From positions 11,933,402-11,997,401 of the forward strand of contig CM055758.1 of the NCBI GenBank assembly GCA_029465975.1: a stretch of 64,000 nucleotides of DNA. Reading direction: 5' to 3'. Under the pieces are notes generated by a model. It saw only the letters and a list, made by a program, of their open reading frames with translations, was not told where the DNA came from and ran no database searches. The translations under genes and the position numbers were made by a program. Below, piece after piece: positions 36,233 through 49,376 of this stretch (the first letter of the stretch is position 1; each line of letters opens with the position of its first letter). This DNA is from Dallia pectoralis. Taxonomy: Eukaryota; Chordata; Actinopteri; Esociformes; Umbridae.

Positions 36233-37347
36233 CCAAGCGCTTCAAGTTGACAAGGTCCCTGCATTCTGTCCCTGTGTCTGACTGGGAGCCGGGAGGATCT
36301 GGCCTTGGGCATCTGAGTCAGGACTCTGGGGCCTTGGGCTAGAGTAGTCCTGAAACGGTTGAGGTCTGGAAGAAAGACAGAAACAGGTCTAATGTCTCTA
36401 AAACAGAGATAGTTTCACTAAACACAGTCTCTACCTCATATATTTATTAATGTATATTTAGAGTGTAAACCCTAAAGTGTGATTAGGCAATCCTGTATTA
36501 CTCTCTCATAAAGTACTTACACTACTGGTATGACCTCTGGGCTGTACTTGTGGTGACAGTCCCAGCGGCTCAGAAAACGGGTCCAACCTGAATGGGACCC
36601 CACTGTAGAGGTGGGCTCAGGGAGTCAACCCAGGGCCAGAGGAGTGTTCGTCGGAGGTGGTGGGGGCAGTCCCTTCCAAAAGGTCAGGAGGAATCGAGGA
36701 GAGGAAAGAAACCCTTCTCCTCGTTTTCCGCTGCCCCTCACCTGCTTTTGATCGCTTTTCTGTTGTAAAGAAACATTGGCCGTTTAAGACACATTTAAAA
36801 TTGCGAAGAGACATTGAGGTACTTCAGTCATCTAACGTAACCGTACACAAACCAATATAAACGCAGCCTTATGCGTTGTTGGTTTGATTTGTTAAAAGAC
36901 GATCCAATTGGATTTGAGATTAACTTTTGTTAATACCCAAGATTTAAACGGGTTTGAATCCAAGACACACCAGAACAGACAGATATCCGTGCAGCATTTA
37001 ATTGTAAGTATGCAGGATCTAGCGGTTGTTCGTGGCTACACATTCAGTTCATGCATTTAAACATTAGTTCATTTCTCCCCTGAAGGTAATGTGGCCCTTA
37101 TATCAGAAAAGTCCTAATCTGTAGCCATATGCGCCAACCTACACAATAAGTCTACTTTTAAATGTACTTTGCAGAAGGAAACCTATGTTAAATGATGTCA
37201 CCTATGTTGCTTCAATCGTCATCTACGCCACTTTCTCATTTTAAGCGTTTACACTAGATGTTTTCAATAAATGACTACCCATATTGCACTACATTTCTTA
37301 TATTAAACTATATATCTTACCTTCATGCACGAGCAGATACAACCCAT
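36233..37347 (-). pseudogene. USP37-like copy D, exons 1-3 only, frameshifted
   Basis: Exon 1 is 37347-37321 (MGCICSCMK intact), exon 2 is 36759-36521 and exon 3 is 36365-36233. Exon 2 has lost one A at its very start and gained one C in the CTCCCTGAG stretch; exon 3 is two bases short (133 instead of 135). All changes are in short homopolymers. The sequence ends in intron 3 at the palindrome centre, so the catalytic exons are absent. It shares the C subtype change (CAGTCCCAGCGG in the + strand). Confidence 0.88.
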
Positions 37348-38859
37348 GTTGATAACTATTGAGAAATGAATGTTTACATGAAACCAATAAATACATTCTC
37401 AGGTGACGTGGTCAGGCAGTGTTCTAAGTTCTAATCTGTCTTTGTGACATCATCCGTCATTCATGGCTGTAATGTCAAGTAAAATGGATTAGTACAGTAA
37501 TACTGTATAATGTTCTTATGTATTTTAGGATCATTAACAATCGCAAATTGACTATTTTAAGTACACTGACCTCCCTAGTGGTGTAAATATTAGTGTGTGT
37601 TGGTTGGATGGGGGTTATATATGGAAAGGGACCGAAAATGCTGTGTGACACATTCCTTCGCAGATTTGTGCTCAGCATCTATTGGTAGTTTATAGCACAC
37701 TAGGAGATTAAATTATACAACGTTATGAATATTGCTTCACAAACTGAGCTGTTAATTTCTCCAAAGTGTAATATCAAATACAAAACTTCAATGTCATCTA
37801 ATTTTACCCTTCACAATTTCAGAAATTCATATTACTTTCCGAATAATAAAGTTTCTCTATAAAAACAATTACACACATGCAGACAACGCTGTTACTTCAG
37901 ATCTCACAAATGTGTATTTTGTGATTTGTTAAAGTTGGACACCATTATAATCATGAATACTTGTGCCCTTTAAATAGGTCCAGCGGGCTTCCATGTCATT
38001 AAACTCTTTACTAAAAATAGGCCGAAAACTTTAGGCATTATTCAGGTCCGAAGAGGCTCACAAAGGTTCAGTTCAATTAATTGTCTTTGGCCTATATTTC
38101 TAATTCCAGTGGTCAGTAATCTGAATGGTTAGATGAAGAGAGGGAGACATCTTGTCCTAACAGTCTAGGAGAGATGCTACTGGACTGGTGCTGTGAGGCT
38201 GGGCCACTACTGGCCTTGTTGAGGATTGACTGGGGACTTGTAAGGCTGAGCTGCTGTTTGGTAAAGCTTGTCCTTGATGTAGGGTGACCACCTGCTAATA
38301 AGCCCAAGGGGGGACAAGGGGTATGTTTCTGAGGGACAATGTGGGACACAGCCTGGCACGGCGGTGCCCCCTACCCACGGGCAGATTCACTGATTTCTAG
38401 CACATACCACCTTAAATTACATCATATTCCCCGCCATGTCCGATTGAGAAGGACGTTTTGCATAGGTCACAAAAGCCCTCTCGGTATCCCCCTCAGGGGC
38501 GATTCTAGGGTCAGAGCTTTAGGGTGCTGAGCACCCAATGAGCCCCACTGCCACCACCCACTTTTCACACAAAAACAAAAATGTCTATTGAAAAATAACA
38601 ATAATTTGAACATTGGTTCAATTTACTAAAAAAATCCAGATTTTTTTTTTAATCCTTTCAGAGCACCAGCTTATTGTGAGAGTTCACACAACATATTTCT
38701 TAATATTAGCTACGGCATGTGGAATGTTACAATTAAAATGTTGAAGTTTAGCTGACGGTGGGCCCTATTAGGTCCTGTGAGCTGGGGCCTACTGTGTCTC
38801 TGTCCTAAAGGGTGAAAGAGATCACGTACATGCAGGATGCACACTGTGTTTTGACATTG

Positions 38860-39183
38860 CTGAAAGAAAAACGCTCAGCTGCCCAATGCAGATAAGCACA
38901 GATAAGCACTCTGTTTCTGGAACTTAGCACAGAGGCTTGACAAGACACTGACACCATCCTGCTGTTACGTCTGAGCCATTTCCCATTGGCTGCCCGGATG
39001 TCACTTACGTAGTGAAAAGACAAGGGTCACACTTTTGTGTAACTGTGTTTGTTGTATGTGTGTACTGTCCGTCAGACTGTGTGTGTGTTCAATTTATTTA
39101 CCGGACAAACTAAAGCTTCCTAAAGGGGAGAGTATGCCAGTCAGCTGATAGTAGCCGGAAGACGTCACAGGCTCCTACTTGTG
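38860..39183 (-). pseudogene. Decayed duplicate of USP exons 11-12 (right arm)
   Basis: Inverted equivalent of 32383-32700 with the same defects: TAG at the start of the exon 11 copy and a missing acceptor before the exon 12 copy. Confidence 0.8.
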
Positions 39184-39539
39184 GCAGAGAAAACACATTA
39201 TATTCTCCTCAATGATAATTTCAATCTCCCCTGAACCCCTTACTGTGTTAACTTACACTAGTTCACTCACTAAACTATGTATAATCATCTGTGGGCTTTC
39301 ATGACATTATTTCAACGGTTCGATTTGTCTCTTCCTCTCTCTGTTTTGTAGCATTGCTGAGCCTTTGTTTTAGCCATTTTGGTATTCAAGTTCACATCTG
39401 CCTGATAATTCGGATCTCATGGTATTTTGAACACGGCCTGTTTAACGACTACGACTTTGCTACTGCCTGGTACTGTCTACTGTATTATTGGATTTCATGT
39501 TTTTGATCCCTGCGATCTGCATTACATACACGCCGGCTA

Positions 39540-39995
39540 TATCGCATAGTAGGTGTGAGGAAAACGGAGTCAGGCACAAGATCCGTAGCGTTGATCGTTG
39601 TTTTAATGGAATGTCCTCCACAGAACACAATGCAAAGTAAATAGTACACACTAGTACTCTAAATAAAATAACAGAGCGTCACAGCGCTTAAATGTAATAT
39701 GCCCTACTGCTAGGGCTTAATGTCTTACAGACATCCAATGGTTCGTAATAGAACGCCGTGTGGCGTATACAAGACACGAAACAATACCACACAAGGACAT
39801 GACCCAACAGAGGAAGCCTATATAGGAGACTATTGGGAATGAACACCAGGTGTGTGCAATAGACAGGACTAGACAATGTGACTAATGAGGGGCGGCGGCA
39901 GCTAATACGTCGGTGTCGACGAACTCCGAAACCTGCCCCAGAGGGCAGTGGAGCTGCTGTGCTAGAGGGAGTTATCACAATTGACCACATCCAAA
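39540..39995 (-). mobile_element. Solo-LTR-like relic, right-arm copy
   Basis: Inverted copy of the relic at 31577-32030, with a few substitutions (for example GGGGC versus GGGGG near the CCTCTG motif). Confidence 0.5.
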
Positions 39996-41619
39996 GAATC
40001 ATGTCGCGTCTTATTTGCTTTTCTGGTCACTAGTTTGTTTAGTTCTACTCACTGTCCACTGTCAGGGCATTGTAGAACGCTGCGTATGTGTGAGGAATAC
40101 TCCCATTGCTGCACAGGGTGAGTAGATCTTTCTTCTTTAATGCATTGATCCCAGGAGGGCTTTCATACATTGAACCTGGTTTGGACACGGAATGGGTGCT
40201 TCTGGTGGACCTACGCCCTTCTGGCTCCAAACATTACTCACACATTTGTGATAGGTCTTTATTGTTTTGATGCTTTACTCAATACAGTTTGATCTCAGAT
40301 AGGTCTTTTTGGCACCATTAGATTGGATAGGTCTCATCGAGACCTTTATTGTGATAACAAGAACTCGTATTCGCCCAAAATGCCACTTACGCCCCTCTGG
40401 CTCAAAGCCGATAATCAGGATGTCACGATCCCATCGATGTAGTGTTGTGGCAGGAACCAAATGCAGGCATATAGTGATCAATGGATTTATTATAAATTAA
40501 CAATGAACTGAAATACATGCAACCTAAACTTGAAATAAAATACACTTAATAAAGCGACTTGCAAAAATAACAAGACAAGTCTAAGTCTACACATAAAACA
40601 GCACACTCACCGACATGGAGGACTTGACACGTAAAAATGAAGCACAAAGACATTGGGAACTGAGGGAACATACACTTACTAATGGGATAATGGGTACCTG
40701 GTGTGATTGATTAGAACGAGACAGTCTGGGTGTGTTCATGGTAAAATGAGAGAGAAAGTAACATAACGAAAAAAGGACGACTAGTCGTTCTAGTCGTCAT
40801 ACAGGAAGACCTCCCCTTTTAATAACTTCTGAAGATCCAGTGGGTTTTCAAGTCAAAAAGTATATTTTCGTATTTGTTTAAGGTATAGATAGATACCATT
40901 TTAACCAGAAGCACCCACCCTTTTAAATAAGATATGACAGTCCAGTGGGCTTCTATGTTATTAAATGCTATACTAAAAACAGTAAAAAATAATAATTTCA
41001 GGTCAGAAAAGGCTCAGCAAATGTACAGTTCAATAAATTTGCTACAGCCCGGCACTAGCGTTCCAGGCTGGCGTACTCTGGCTTTTTTTCTGTCAAGGGT
41101 GAATTTTTATACATTCTATTGTCCAGCCTGATAATACAGTGTATTAAACATCACACATTCTCATGGATGACCTCAAAGTTCAGAAAGAGACCTTCAAAAT
41201 GTAAAATGGATTCAATTTTTTAATCTGTTTCAAATTCCAATGTTCCGTATTCTGAATGGTTAGATGGAGAGAGGGAGACAGATCTTGTCCTAACAGTCTG
41301 GGGCAGATGCCACTGCTGCCCCTACTGAGACTGGACTGCCAATCAGCACAAAGTGCTTTAACTAAAACCCAGCCTGAAACCCGACAGAGCACGCATCAAC
41401 AAGTTGATACACAGCGGCTAGGAAAAACTCCCTGATGGGTCAAATTTAGGAAGAAACCTAGAGAGGAACCAGGCTCTGACAGGTGGCCAGTCCTCTTCTG
41501 GCTGTGCTGGATAAATTTAGAATAGTTGAATAACTAATTTGTCTTGTCTCTTTAATTCCTCTCTCTTCATCTACCAATCTCCCTCTTACTCTCCCACTCC
41601 GTGTCCTGTGAGCTGGGGT

Positions 41620-44600
41620 TTACTGCGTCTCCGTCCTGAAAGGTGAAAGAGATCATTTACAGTACATACACTGTACAACCATAGCAACATGATATTGGCT
41701 AACAGCTAGCTATGTTTTGACGCTCAGCTGGCCAATGCACCAACATCTCAGTTTTTACTTTAAACAGCATTCCACGGCACTTTACACATATAAAAATGGA
41801 AAATAGTGAGATGAAGAATCACCTGTACACGTAGAACAGCAGATAAGCACTCCGGGCTCTGGACCTTAGCACAGAGGCTTCACTGGAAACTGACACCATG
41901 CTGTCGTTACATCTGAGCCATTTCCCATTGGCTGCCCGGATGTCACTTACGTAGTGGCCTGTGGGACATGGGAGACAAAAAGACAAGGGTCACACTTTTG
42001 TGTAACGGTGTTTGTTGTATGTGTGTACTGTCCGTCAGACTGTGTGTGTTCAATTTATTTACCGGACAACATGAAGCCTCCTAAATGGGAGAGTATGCCA
42101 GTCAGCTGATAGTAGCCGGAAGACGTCACAGGGTCCTCCTTGTGGGAAAACACATTACATTCTCCTCAATGATAATTTCAATGTCCTCTGAACCCCCTAC
42201 TGTGTTAAGTTACGCTAGTTCACAACAGCCCATGTTAAATCATCTGTGGCCTCTATGATATTATTTCAACTGTTCGGTTTGTCTCATTCTGTGTGTGTTT
42301 GTCTTTTTGCCTGTCTGTCTGACTATTTTCTCTGAATGTTTTCTTTCATTTGTCTCTCTTAATCTATCCTCACCACTGTGACTCCCTGCTTTACTTTCCC
42401 TGGATCCTGGTCATGTAAACCTGAGGGGTCATATGTACATAAAACAGATGTAAAGACGTGGTCATTTCATTTCAGCACATCAATAACGAGATTGGAGTTA
42501 CGGGTTCTCGGACGGCAGGACAGTTTCGCAAGCGGATATTTTGTGTAACGCTGACCCACCTGAACTGCTGAACTGTCGTGACCGGAGGACTGAACTGTCG
42601 TCGTCCAGTACCGGAGGACTGAGAGCGCCGTCGTCGTCCGGTTCAGGAGGACTGAGAGCGCTGTCGCGTCGTCAGGAGGACTGAGAGCGCTGTCGGTTCA
42701 GGAGGACTGAGAGCGCTGTCGTCGTCCGGTACCGGAGGACTGAGAGCGCTGTCGTCGTCCGGTACAGGAGGACTGAGAGCGCTATCGTGGTCCGGTACAG
42801 GAGGACTGAGAGCGCTGTCGTTGTCCGGTACAGGAGGACTGAGAGCGCTGTCGTTGTTACTGTCCAGGTTGGTGAAGGCCTGTTCCTCTGGTATGACGCT
42901 GTGCAGGGTGGCACATCGTCTCCACAGAGGGTGGAGAGACTCAGCTTCGGAGGAATCAAAAGAGACCTCTTCAGCTTTTGTACACCCCAACGTCTATGAC
43001 GGAACCTCTTCAAATGCAGGACCAGCACGCTGCTCAGAGACAGAGACAAATAAACAGACAATGACCCTGGGAAACCAAATAAACACTGCCAGCGATGTGA
43101 TGGAAATCTGTCACTTACCGAGGGAGGGTGTGGAACTGCTCTCTCCTTGAGGCCTGGAGACCGTCGCAGTTTGGACATCTGAAGTCAACTACGCAGCTCT
43201 GGGTTACAAACAAATACATTGCAAAAGTGAATGACAACACATTTGTAATTCTGAGACAGTTGTATTCTGAGACCGTCAGACTGTGTGTGTTCAAGGTTTG
43301 CTGACCTTGAAATTCAGCGCCAGGCAGTCCTGAAGGGTGCCCTCAGGGCTGATGTCCAAAGAGAGGTGGTTGTAGTCCTCACTGTTGGATGACGTTCTCC
43401 CACAGCTTAAGAAATAAGAAAAGAACAAGAACACAGATGAAGCAGAACAGTTCCTCTGCAATGGACCTCTGTGACTAGAAGTGTATTTTTTCTCTGCGAT
43501 CCCAGATGATGTAATAAAACCAGTGGCAGAGCTCTTACCTGGTGCAGCTGAGCACTGATGCCATCAGGAACTCCAGATGTGAAACAGGGCTGATGTAGCC
43601 CTGATTGAGCTCCACCAGAACCCTGCCCTCCACCCTCAGCAGGCACAGCATATTTACTAGTAGCTCATGTGCGTCCTGCAGCACAAGGAACAAAAGACAC
43701 CGATTAAGATTCAAATAACGGAGATAGAATGTCACAGACAATATATACTGTCCACAGGGGAGTAGTGGTACAACCTGTGTGCAGACCTACCTGCTGACTA
43801 TCCTGGAGGTATTTCCTATCTTGGCAGGCCAACAAGTACTTGACCGTCCTCAAGATTTGTTCTTTGTACTCCTCGGTGGCGCCACTGCCAGGTTGACACG
43901 AGTAGTGCACCTCTGATAGACAGCTAGAGAGCAAACCAAGACAAAGATCAGAATAACTGTTGAATGAAGCACCTGTCTACCGCTTGATTAGGCAGGGCAT
44001 TAGGATGTGTATATAAAACATAATCTTTATATACTATATAAGTAACGGAAATCATCAATATTGAGGAAGGACAATTATTTTAAGGTAATTAGATACCATT
44101 GTTTTGTCAAATACAGAGCATTTCTCTAGAATGAATACACAGAATCAGCCAAATATTTAGTTCTCTAAGCAGTTATTTCAGTTGTTATATACAATAGCGA
44201 TAACTAACATGTCTGACCACAAATAACGGATTGCTGTGTGTTTGCTATTTAGCCTTCTTATACCTGTGCAGGTTGTAGCAGGAGGACAACCATGACAGAT
44301 TCTCAATCCTCTGTCTGTGGATTTCCTGAAGGAAGACAGGAAGGACCAGCAGGCACTGCAGTGTGGCATTGAGGAAGCACGAGTTCCCAATATTGGGCAG
44401 CCTGGGGGAAAAAACAAGTGGCCATCAGTACCCACGTAGAGCTACAATATCCAAGAAGCTGAGTGGCTTGTGTTATGATCCTTCTGTAAGTCATCTTAGC
44501 CAGGGATCATCCTGTGAGTACACACACACACACCGGCACACACACACCCACACACATACACACACCCACCCACACACGCACACACACACGCAAACTAGAA

Positions 44601-45856
44601 CGTATGTTCTTTTGACCATATAAAGGATTATAAATATCTAATAATGGACATGCTTGATAGTAAGACACATCACCATATACCACACATTGATCTAAGCAAT
44701 TAAGAAGCCAAATATAATTTAGTCAGGTGATGTTGTGTACCCAAGCGCTTCCAAGTTGACAAGGTCCCTGCATTCTGTCCCTGTGTCTGACTGGGAGCCG
44801 GGGAGGATCTGGCCTTGGGCGTCTGAGTCAGGACTCTGGGGCCTTGGGCTAGAGTGGTCCTGAAACGGCTGAGGTCTGGAAGAAAGACAGAAACAGGTCT
44901 AATGTCTCTAAAACAGAGATAGTTTCACTAAACACAGTCTCTACCTCATATATTTATTAATGTATATTTAGAGTGTAAACCCTAAAGTGTGATTAGGCAA
45001 TCCTGTATTACTCTCTCATAAAGTACTTACACTACTGGTATGACCTCTGGGCTGTACTTGTGGTGACGGTCCAAGCGGCTCAGAAAACGGGTCCAACCTG
45101 AATGGGACCCCACTGTAGAGGTGGGCTCAGGAGTCAACCCAGGGCCAGAGGAGTGTTCGTCGGAGGTGGTGGGGGCAGTCCCTTCCAAAGGTCAGGAGGA
45201 ATCGAGGAGAGGAAAGAAACCCTTCTCCTCGTTTTCCGCTGCCCCTCACCTGCTTTTGATCGCTTTTTCTGTTGTAAAGAAACATTGGCCGTTTAAGACA
45301 CATTTAAAATTGCGAAGAGACATTGAGGTACTTCAGTCATCTAACGTAACCGTACACAAACCAATATAAACGCAGCCTTATGCGTTGTTGGTTTGATTTG
45401 TTAAAAGACGATCCAATTGGATTTGAGATTAACTTTTGTTAATACCCAAGATTTAAACGGGTTTGAATCCAAGACACACCAGAACAGACAGATATCCGTG
45501 CAGCATTTAATTGTAAGTATGCAGGATCTAGCGGTTGTTCGTGGCTACACATTCAGTTCATGCATTTAAACATTAGTTCATTTCTCCCTGAAGGTAATGT
45601 GGCCCTTATATCAGAAAAGTCCTAATCTGTAGCCATATGCGCCAACCTACACAATAAGTCTACTTTTAAAATGTACTTTGCAGAAGGAAACCTATGTTAA
45701 ATGATGTCACCTATGTTTGCTTCAATCGTCATCTACGCCACTTTCTCATTTTAGCGTTTACACTAGATGTTTTCAATAAATGACTACCCAAATTGCACTA
45801 TATTTCTTATATTAAATTATATATCTTACCTTCATGCACGAGCAGATACAACCCAT
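41620..45856 (-). pseudogene. USP37-like copy E, all 13 exons, frameshifted
   Basis: Exons (minus): 45856-45830, 45268-45031, 44875-44741, 44401-44264, 43923-43791, 43675-43539, 43405-43306, 43198-43119, 43029-42560, 42420-42374, 42138-42063, 41958-41823, 41635-41620. Every splice site is kept. Exon 2 is one base short (a CTTTTGG run reduced to CTTTGG). Exon 9 has lost one C in the CCACCCCTGCAC stretch and has several deletions in its 33-bp repeats, leading to an early stop. The catalytic exons 4, 6 and 12 are undamaged, so this could be a functional gene hidden by assembly errors or a very young pseudogene. Confidence 0.88.
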
Positions 45857-46000
45857 GTTGATAACTATTGAGAAATGAATGTTTACATGAAACCAATAAA
45901 TACATTCTCAGGTGACGTGGTCAGGCAGTGTTCTAAGTTCTAATCTGTCTTTGTGACATCATCCGTCATTCATGGCTGTAATGTCAAGTAAAATGGATTA

Positions 46001-46500
46001 NNNNNNNNNNNNNNNNNNNNNNNNNNNNNNNNNNNNNNNNNNNNNNNNNNNNNNNNNNNNNNNNNNNNNNNNNNNNNNNNNNNNNNNNNNNNNNNNNNNN
46101 NNNNNNNNNNNNNNNNNNNNNNNNNNNNNNNNNNNNNNNNNNNNNNNNNNNNNNNNNNNNNNNNNNNNNNNNNNNNNNNNNNNNNNNNNNNNNNNNNNNN
46201 NNNNNNNNNNNNNNNNNNNNNNNNNNNNNNNNNNNNNNNNNNNNNNNNNNNNNNNNNNNNNNNNNNNNNNNNNNNNNNNNNNNNNNNNNNNNNNNNNNNN
46301 NNNNNNNNNNNNNNNNNNNNNNNNNNNNNNNNNNNNNNNNNNNNNNNNNNNNNNNNNNNNNNNNNNNNNNNNNNNNNNNNNNNNNNNNNNNNNNNNNNNN
46401 NNNNNNNNNNNNNNNNNNNNNNNNNNNNNNNNNNNNNNNNNNNNNNNNNNNNNNNNNNNNNNNNNNNNNNNNNNNNNNNNNNNNNNNNNNNNNNNNNNNN
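46001..46500. other. Assembly gap of 500 N
   Basis: A placeholder gap. Left of it is the upstream flank of copy E (minus strand); right of it is the end of intron 3 of copy F (plus strand). The missing sequence must include the 5' part of F (if it exists) and an orientation switch, so the true size is unknown. Confidence 0.98.
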
Positions 46501-46599
46501 GCTAAGATGACTTACAGAAGGATCATAACACAAGCCACTCAGCTTCTTGGATATTGTAGCTCTACGTGGGTACTGATGGCCACTTGTTTTTTCCCCCAG

Positions 46600-49376
46600 G
46601 CTGCCCAATATTGGGAACTCGTGCTTCCTCAATGCCACACTGCAGTGCCTGCTGGTCCTTCCTGTCTTCCTTCAGGAAATCCACAGACAGAGGATTGAGA
46701 ATCTGTCATGGTTGTCCTCCTGCTACAACCTGCACAGGTATAAGAAGGCTAAATAGCAAACACACAGCAATCCGTTATTTGTGGTCAGACATGTTAGTTA
46801 TCGCTATTGTATATAACAACTGAAATAACTGCTTAGAGAACTAAATATTTGGCTGATTCTGTGTATTCATTCTAGAGAAATGCTCTGTATTTGACAAAAC
46901 AATGGTATCTAATTACCTTAAAATAATTGTCCTTCCTCAATATTGATGATTTCCGTTACTTATATAGTATATAAAGATTATGTTTTATATACACATCCTA
47001 ATGCCCTGCCTAATCAAGCGGTAGACAGGTGCTTCATTCAACAGTTATTCTGATCTTTGTCTTGGTTTGCTCTCTAGCTGTCTATCAGAGGTGCACTACT
47101 CGTGTCAACCTGGCAGTGGCGCCACCGAGGAGTACAAAGAACAAATCTTGAGGACGGTCAAGTACTTGTTGGCCTGCCAAGATAGGAAATACCTCCAGGA
47201 TAGTCAGCAGGTAGGTCTGCACACAGGTTGTACCACTACTCCCCTGTGGACAGTATATATTGTTTGTGACATTCTATCTCCGTTATTTGAATCTTAATCG
47301 GTGTCTTTTGTTCCTTGTGCTGCAGGACGCACATGAGCTACTAGTAAATATGCTGTGCCTGCTGAGGGTGGAGGGCAGGGTTCTGGTGGAGCTCAATCAG
47401 GGCTACATCAGCCCTGTTTCACATCTGGAGTTCCTGATGGCATCAGTGCTCAGCTGCACCAGGTAAGAGCTCTGCCACTGGTTTTATTACATCATCTGGG
47501 ATCGCAGAGAAAAAATACACTTCTAGTCACAGAGGTCCATTGCAGAGGAACTGTTCTGCTTCATCTGTGTTCTTGTTCTTTTCTTATTTCTTAAGCTGTG
47601 GGAGAACGTCATCCAACAGTGAGGACTACAACCACCTCTCTTTGGACATCAGCCCTGAGGGCACCCTTCAGGACTGCCTGGCGCTGAATTTCAAGGTCAG
47701 CAAACCTTGAACACACACAGTCTGACGGACAGTACACACATACAACAGAATTCTCAGAATTCTGTCTAATTACAAATGTGTTGTCATTCACTTTTGCAAT
47801 GTATTTGTTTGTAACCCAGAGCTGCGTAGTTGACTTCAGATGTCCAAACTGCGACGGTCTCCAGGCCTCAAGGAGAGAGCAGTTCCACACCCTCCCTCGG
47901 TAAGTGACAGATTTCCATCACATCGCTGGCAGTGTTTATTTGGTTTCCCAGGGTCATTGTCTGTTTATTTGTCTCTGTCTCTGAGCAGCGTGCTGGTCCT
48001 GCATTTGAAGAGGTTCCGTCATAGACGTTGGGGTGTACAAAAGCTGAAGAGGTCTCTTTTGATTCCTCCGAAGCTGAGTCTCTCCACCCTCTGTGGAGAC
48101 GATGTGCCACCCCTGCACAGCGTCATACCAGAGGAACAGGCCTTCACCAACCTGGACAGTAACAACGACAGCGCTCTCAGTCCTCCTGTACCGGACAACG
48201 ACAGCGCTCTCAGTCCTCCTGTACCGGACCACGATAGCGCTCTCAGTCCTCCTGTACCGGACGACGACAGCGCTCTCAGTCCTCCGGTACCGGACGACGA
48301 CAGCGCTCTCAGTCCTCCTGAACCGGACGACGACGGCGCTCTCAGTCCTCCTGTACCGGACGACGACGGCGCTCTCAGTCCTCCGGTACCGGACGCTTTC
48401 AGTCCTCCGGTACTGGACGACGACAGTGCCTCCGGTCAGCAGTTCAGGTGGGTCAGCGTTACACAAAATATCCGCTTGCGAAACTGTCCTGCCGTCCGAG
48501 AACCCGTAACTCCAATCTCGCTATTGATGTGCTGAAATGAAATGACCACGTCTTTACATCTGTTTTATGTACATATGACCCCTCAGGTTTACATGACCAG
48601 GATCCAGGGAAAGTAAAGCAGGGAGTCACAGTGGTGAGGATAGATTAAGAGAGACAAATGAAAGAAAACATTCAGAGAAAATAGTCAGACAGACAGGCAA
48701 AAAGACAAACACACACAGAATGAGACAAACCGAACAGTTGAAATAATATCATAGAGGCCACAGATGATTTAACATGGGCTGTTGTGAACTAGCGTAACTT
48801 AACACAGTAGGGGGTTCAGAGGACATTGAAATTATCATTGAGGAGAATGTAATGTGTTTTCCCACAAGGAGGAGCCTGTGACGTCTTCCGGCTACTATCA
48901 GCTGACTGGCATACTCTCCCATTTAGGAGGCTTCATGTTGTCCGGTAAATAAATTGAACACACACAGTCTGACGGACAGTACACACATACAACAAACACC
49001 GTTACACAAAAGTGTGACCCTTGTCTTTTCGTCCCACAGGCCACTACGTAAGTGACATCCGGGCAGCCAATGGGAAATGGCTCAGATGTAACGACAGCAT
49101 GGTGTCAGTTTCAGTGAAGCCTCTGTGCTAAGGTCCAGAGCCCGGAGTGCTTATCTGCTGTTCTACGTGTACAGGTGATTCTTCATCTCACTATTTTCCA
49201 TTTTATATGTGTAAAGTGCCGTGGAATGCTGTTTAAAGTAAAAACTGAGATGTTGGTGCATTGGCCAGCTGAGCGTCAAAACATAGCTAGCTGTTAGCCA
49301 ATATCATGTTGCTATGGTTGTACAGTGTATGTACTGTAAATGATCTCTTTCACCTTTCAGGACGGAGACGCAGTAA
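46600..49376 (+). pseudogene. USP37-like copy F, exons 4-13, frameshifted
   Basis: Exons: 46600-46737, 47078-47210, 47326-47462, 47596-47695, 47820-47899, 47989-48447, 48587-48633, 48869-48944, 49040-49174, 49361-49376. Cys box and QQDAHE are intact. Exon 9 is 38 bases shorter than in copy B. Its rearranged end (GCCTCCGGTCAGCAG) changes the phase so that exon 10 would read TTTACATGA and stop. Exon 12 lacks one C (GTTTCAGTG instead of GTTTCCAGTG). Exons 1-3 fall in the gap. Intron 7 holds a 41-bp piece of intron 11. Confidence 0.88.

Larger units (their letters stand above)
36003..46000 (-). repeat. Right arm of giant palindrome
   Basis: Inverted counterpart of 25554-35557, cut by the assembly gap at 46001. 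It begins a few bases before the CA/TG microsatellite of intron 3. It carries its own variants (see findings), so it is not simply a read-back of the left arm. Confidence 0.93.

Noticed and set aside
25554..46000. Palindrome as a pure fold-back read artefact
   Set aside because: Not excluded, but less likely: the right arm shares specific substitutions and indels with copy F that are absent from the left arm, which a read-back of the left arm would not have.
45970..46638. 222-residue frame across the gap
   Set aside because: Made almost entirely of unknown bases.
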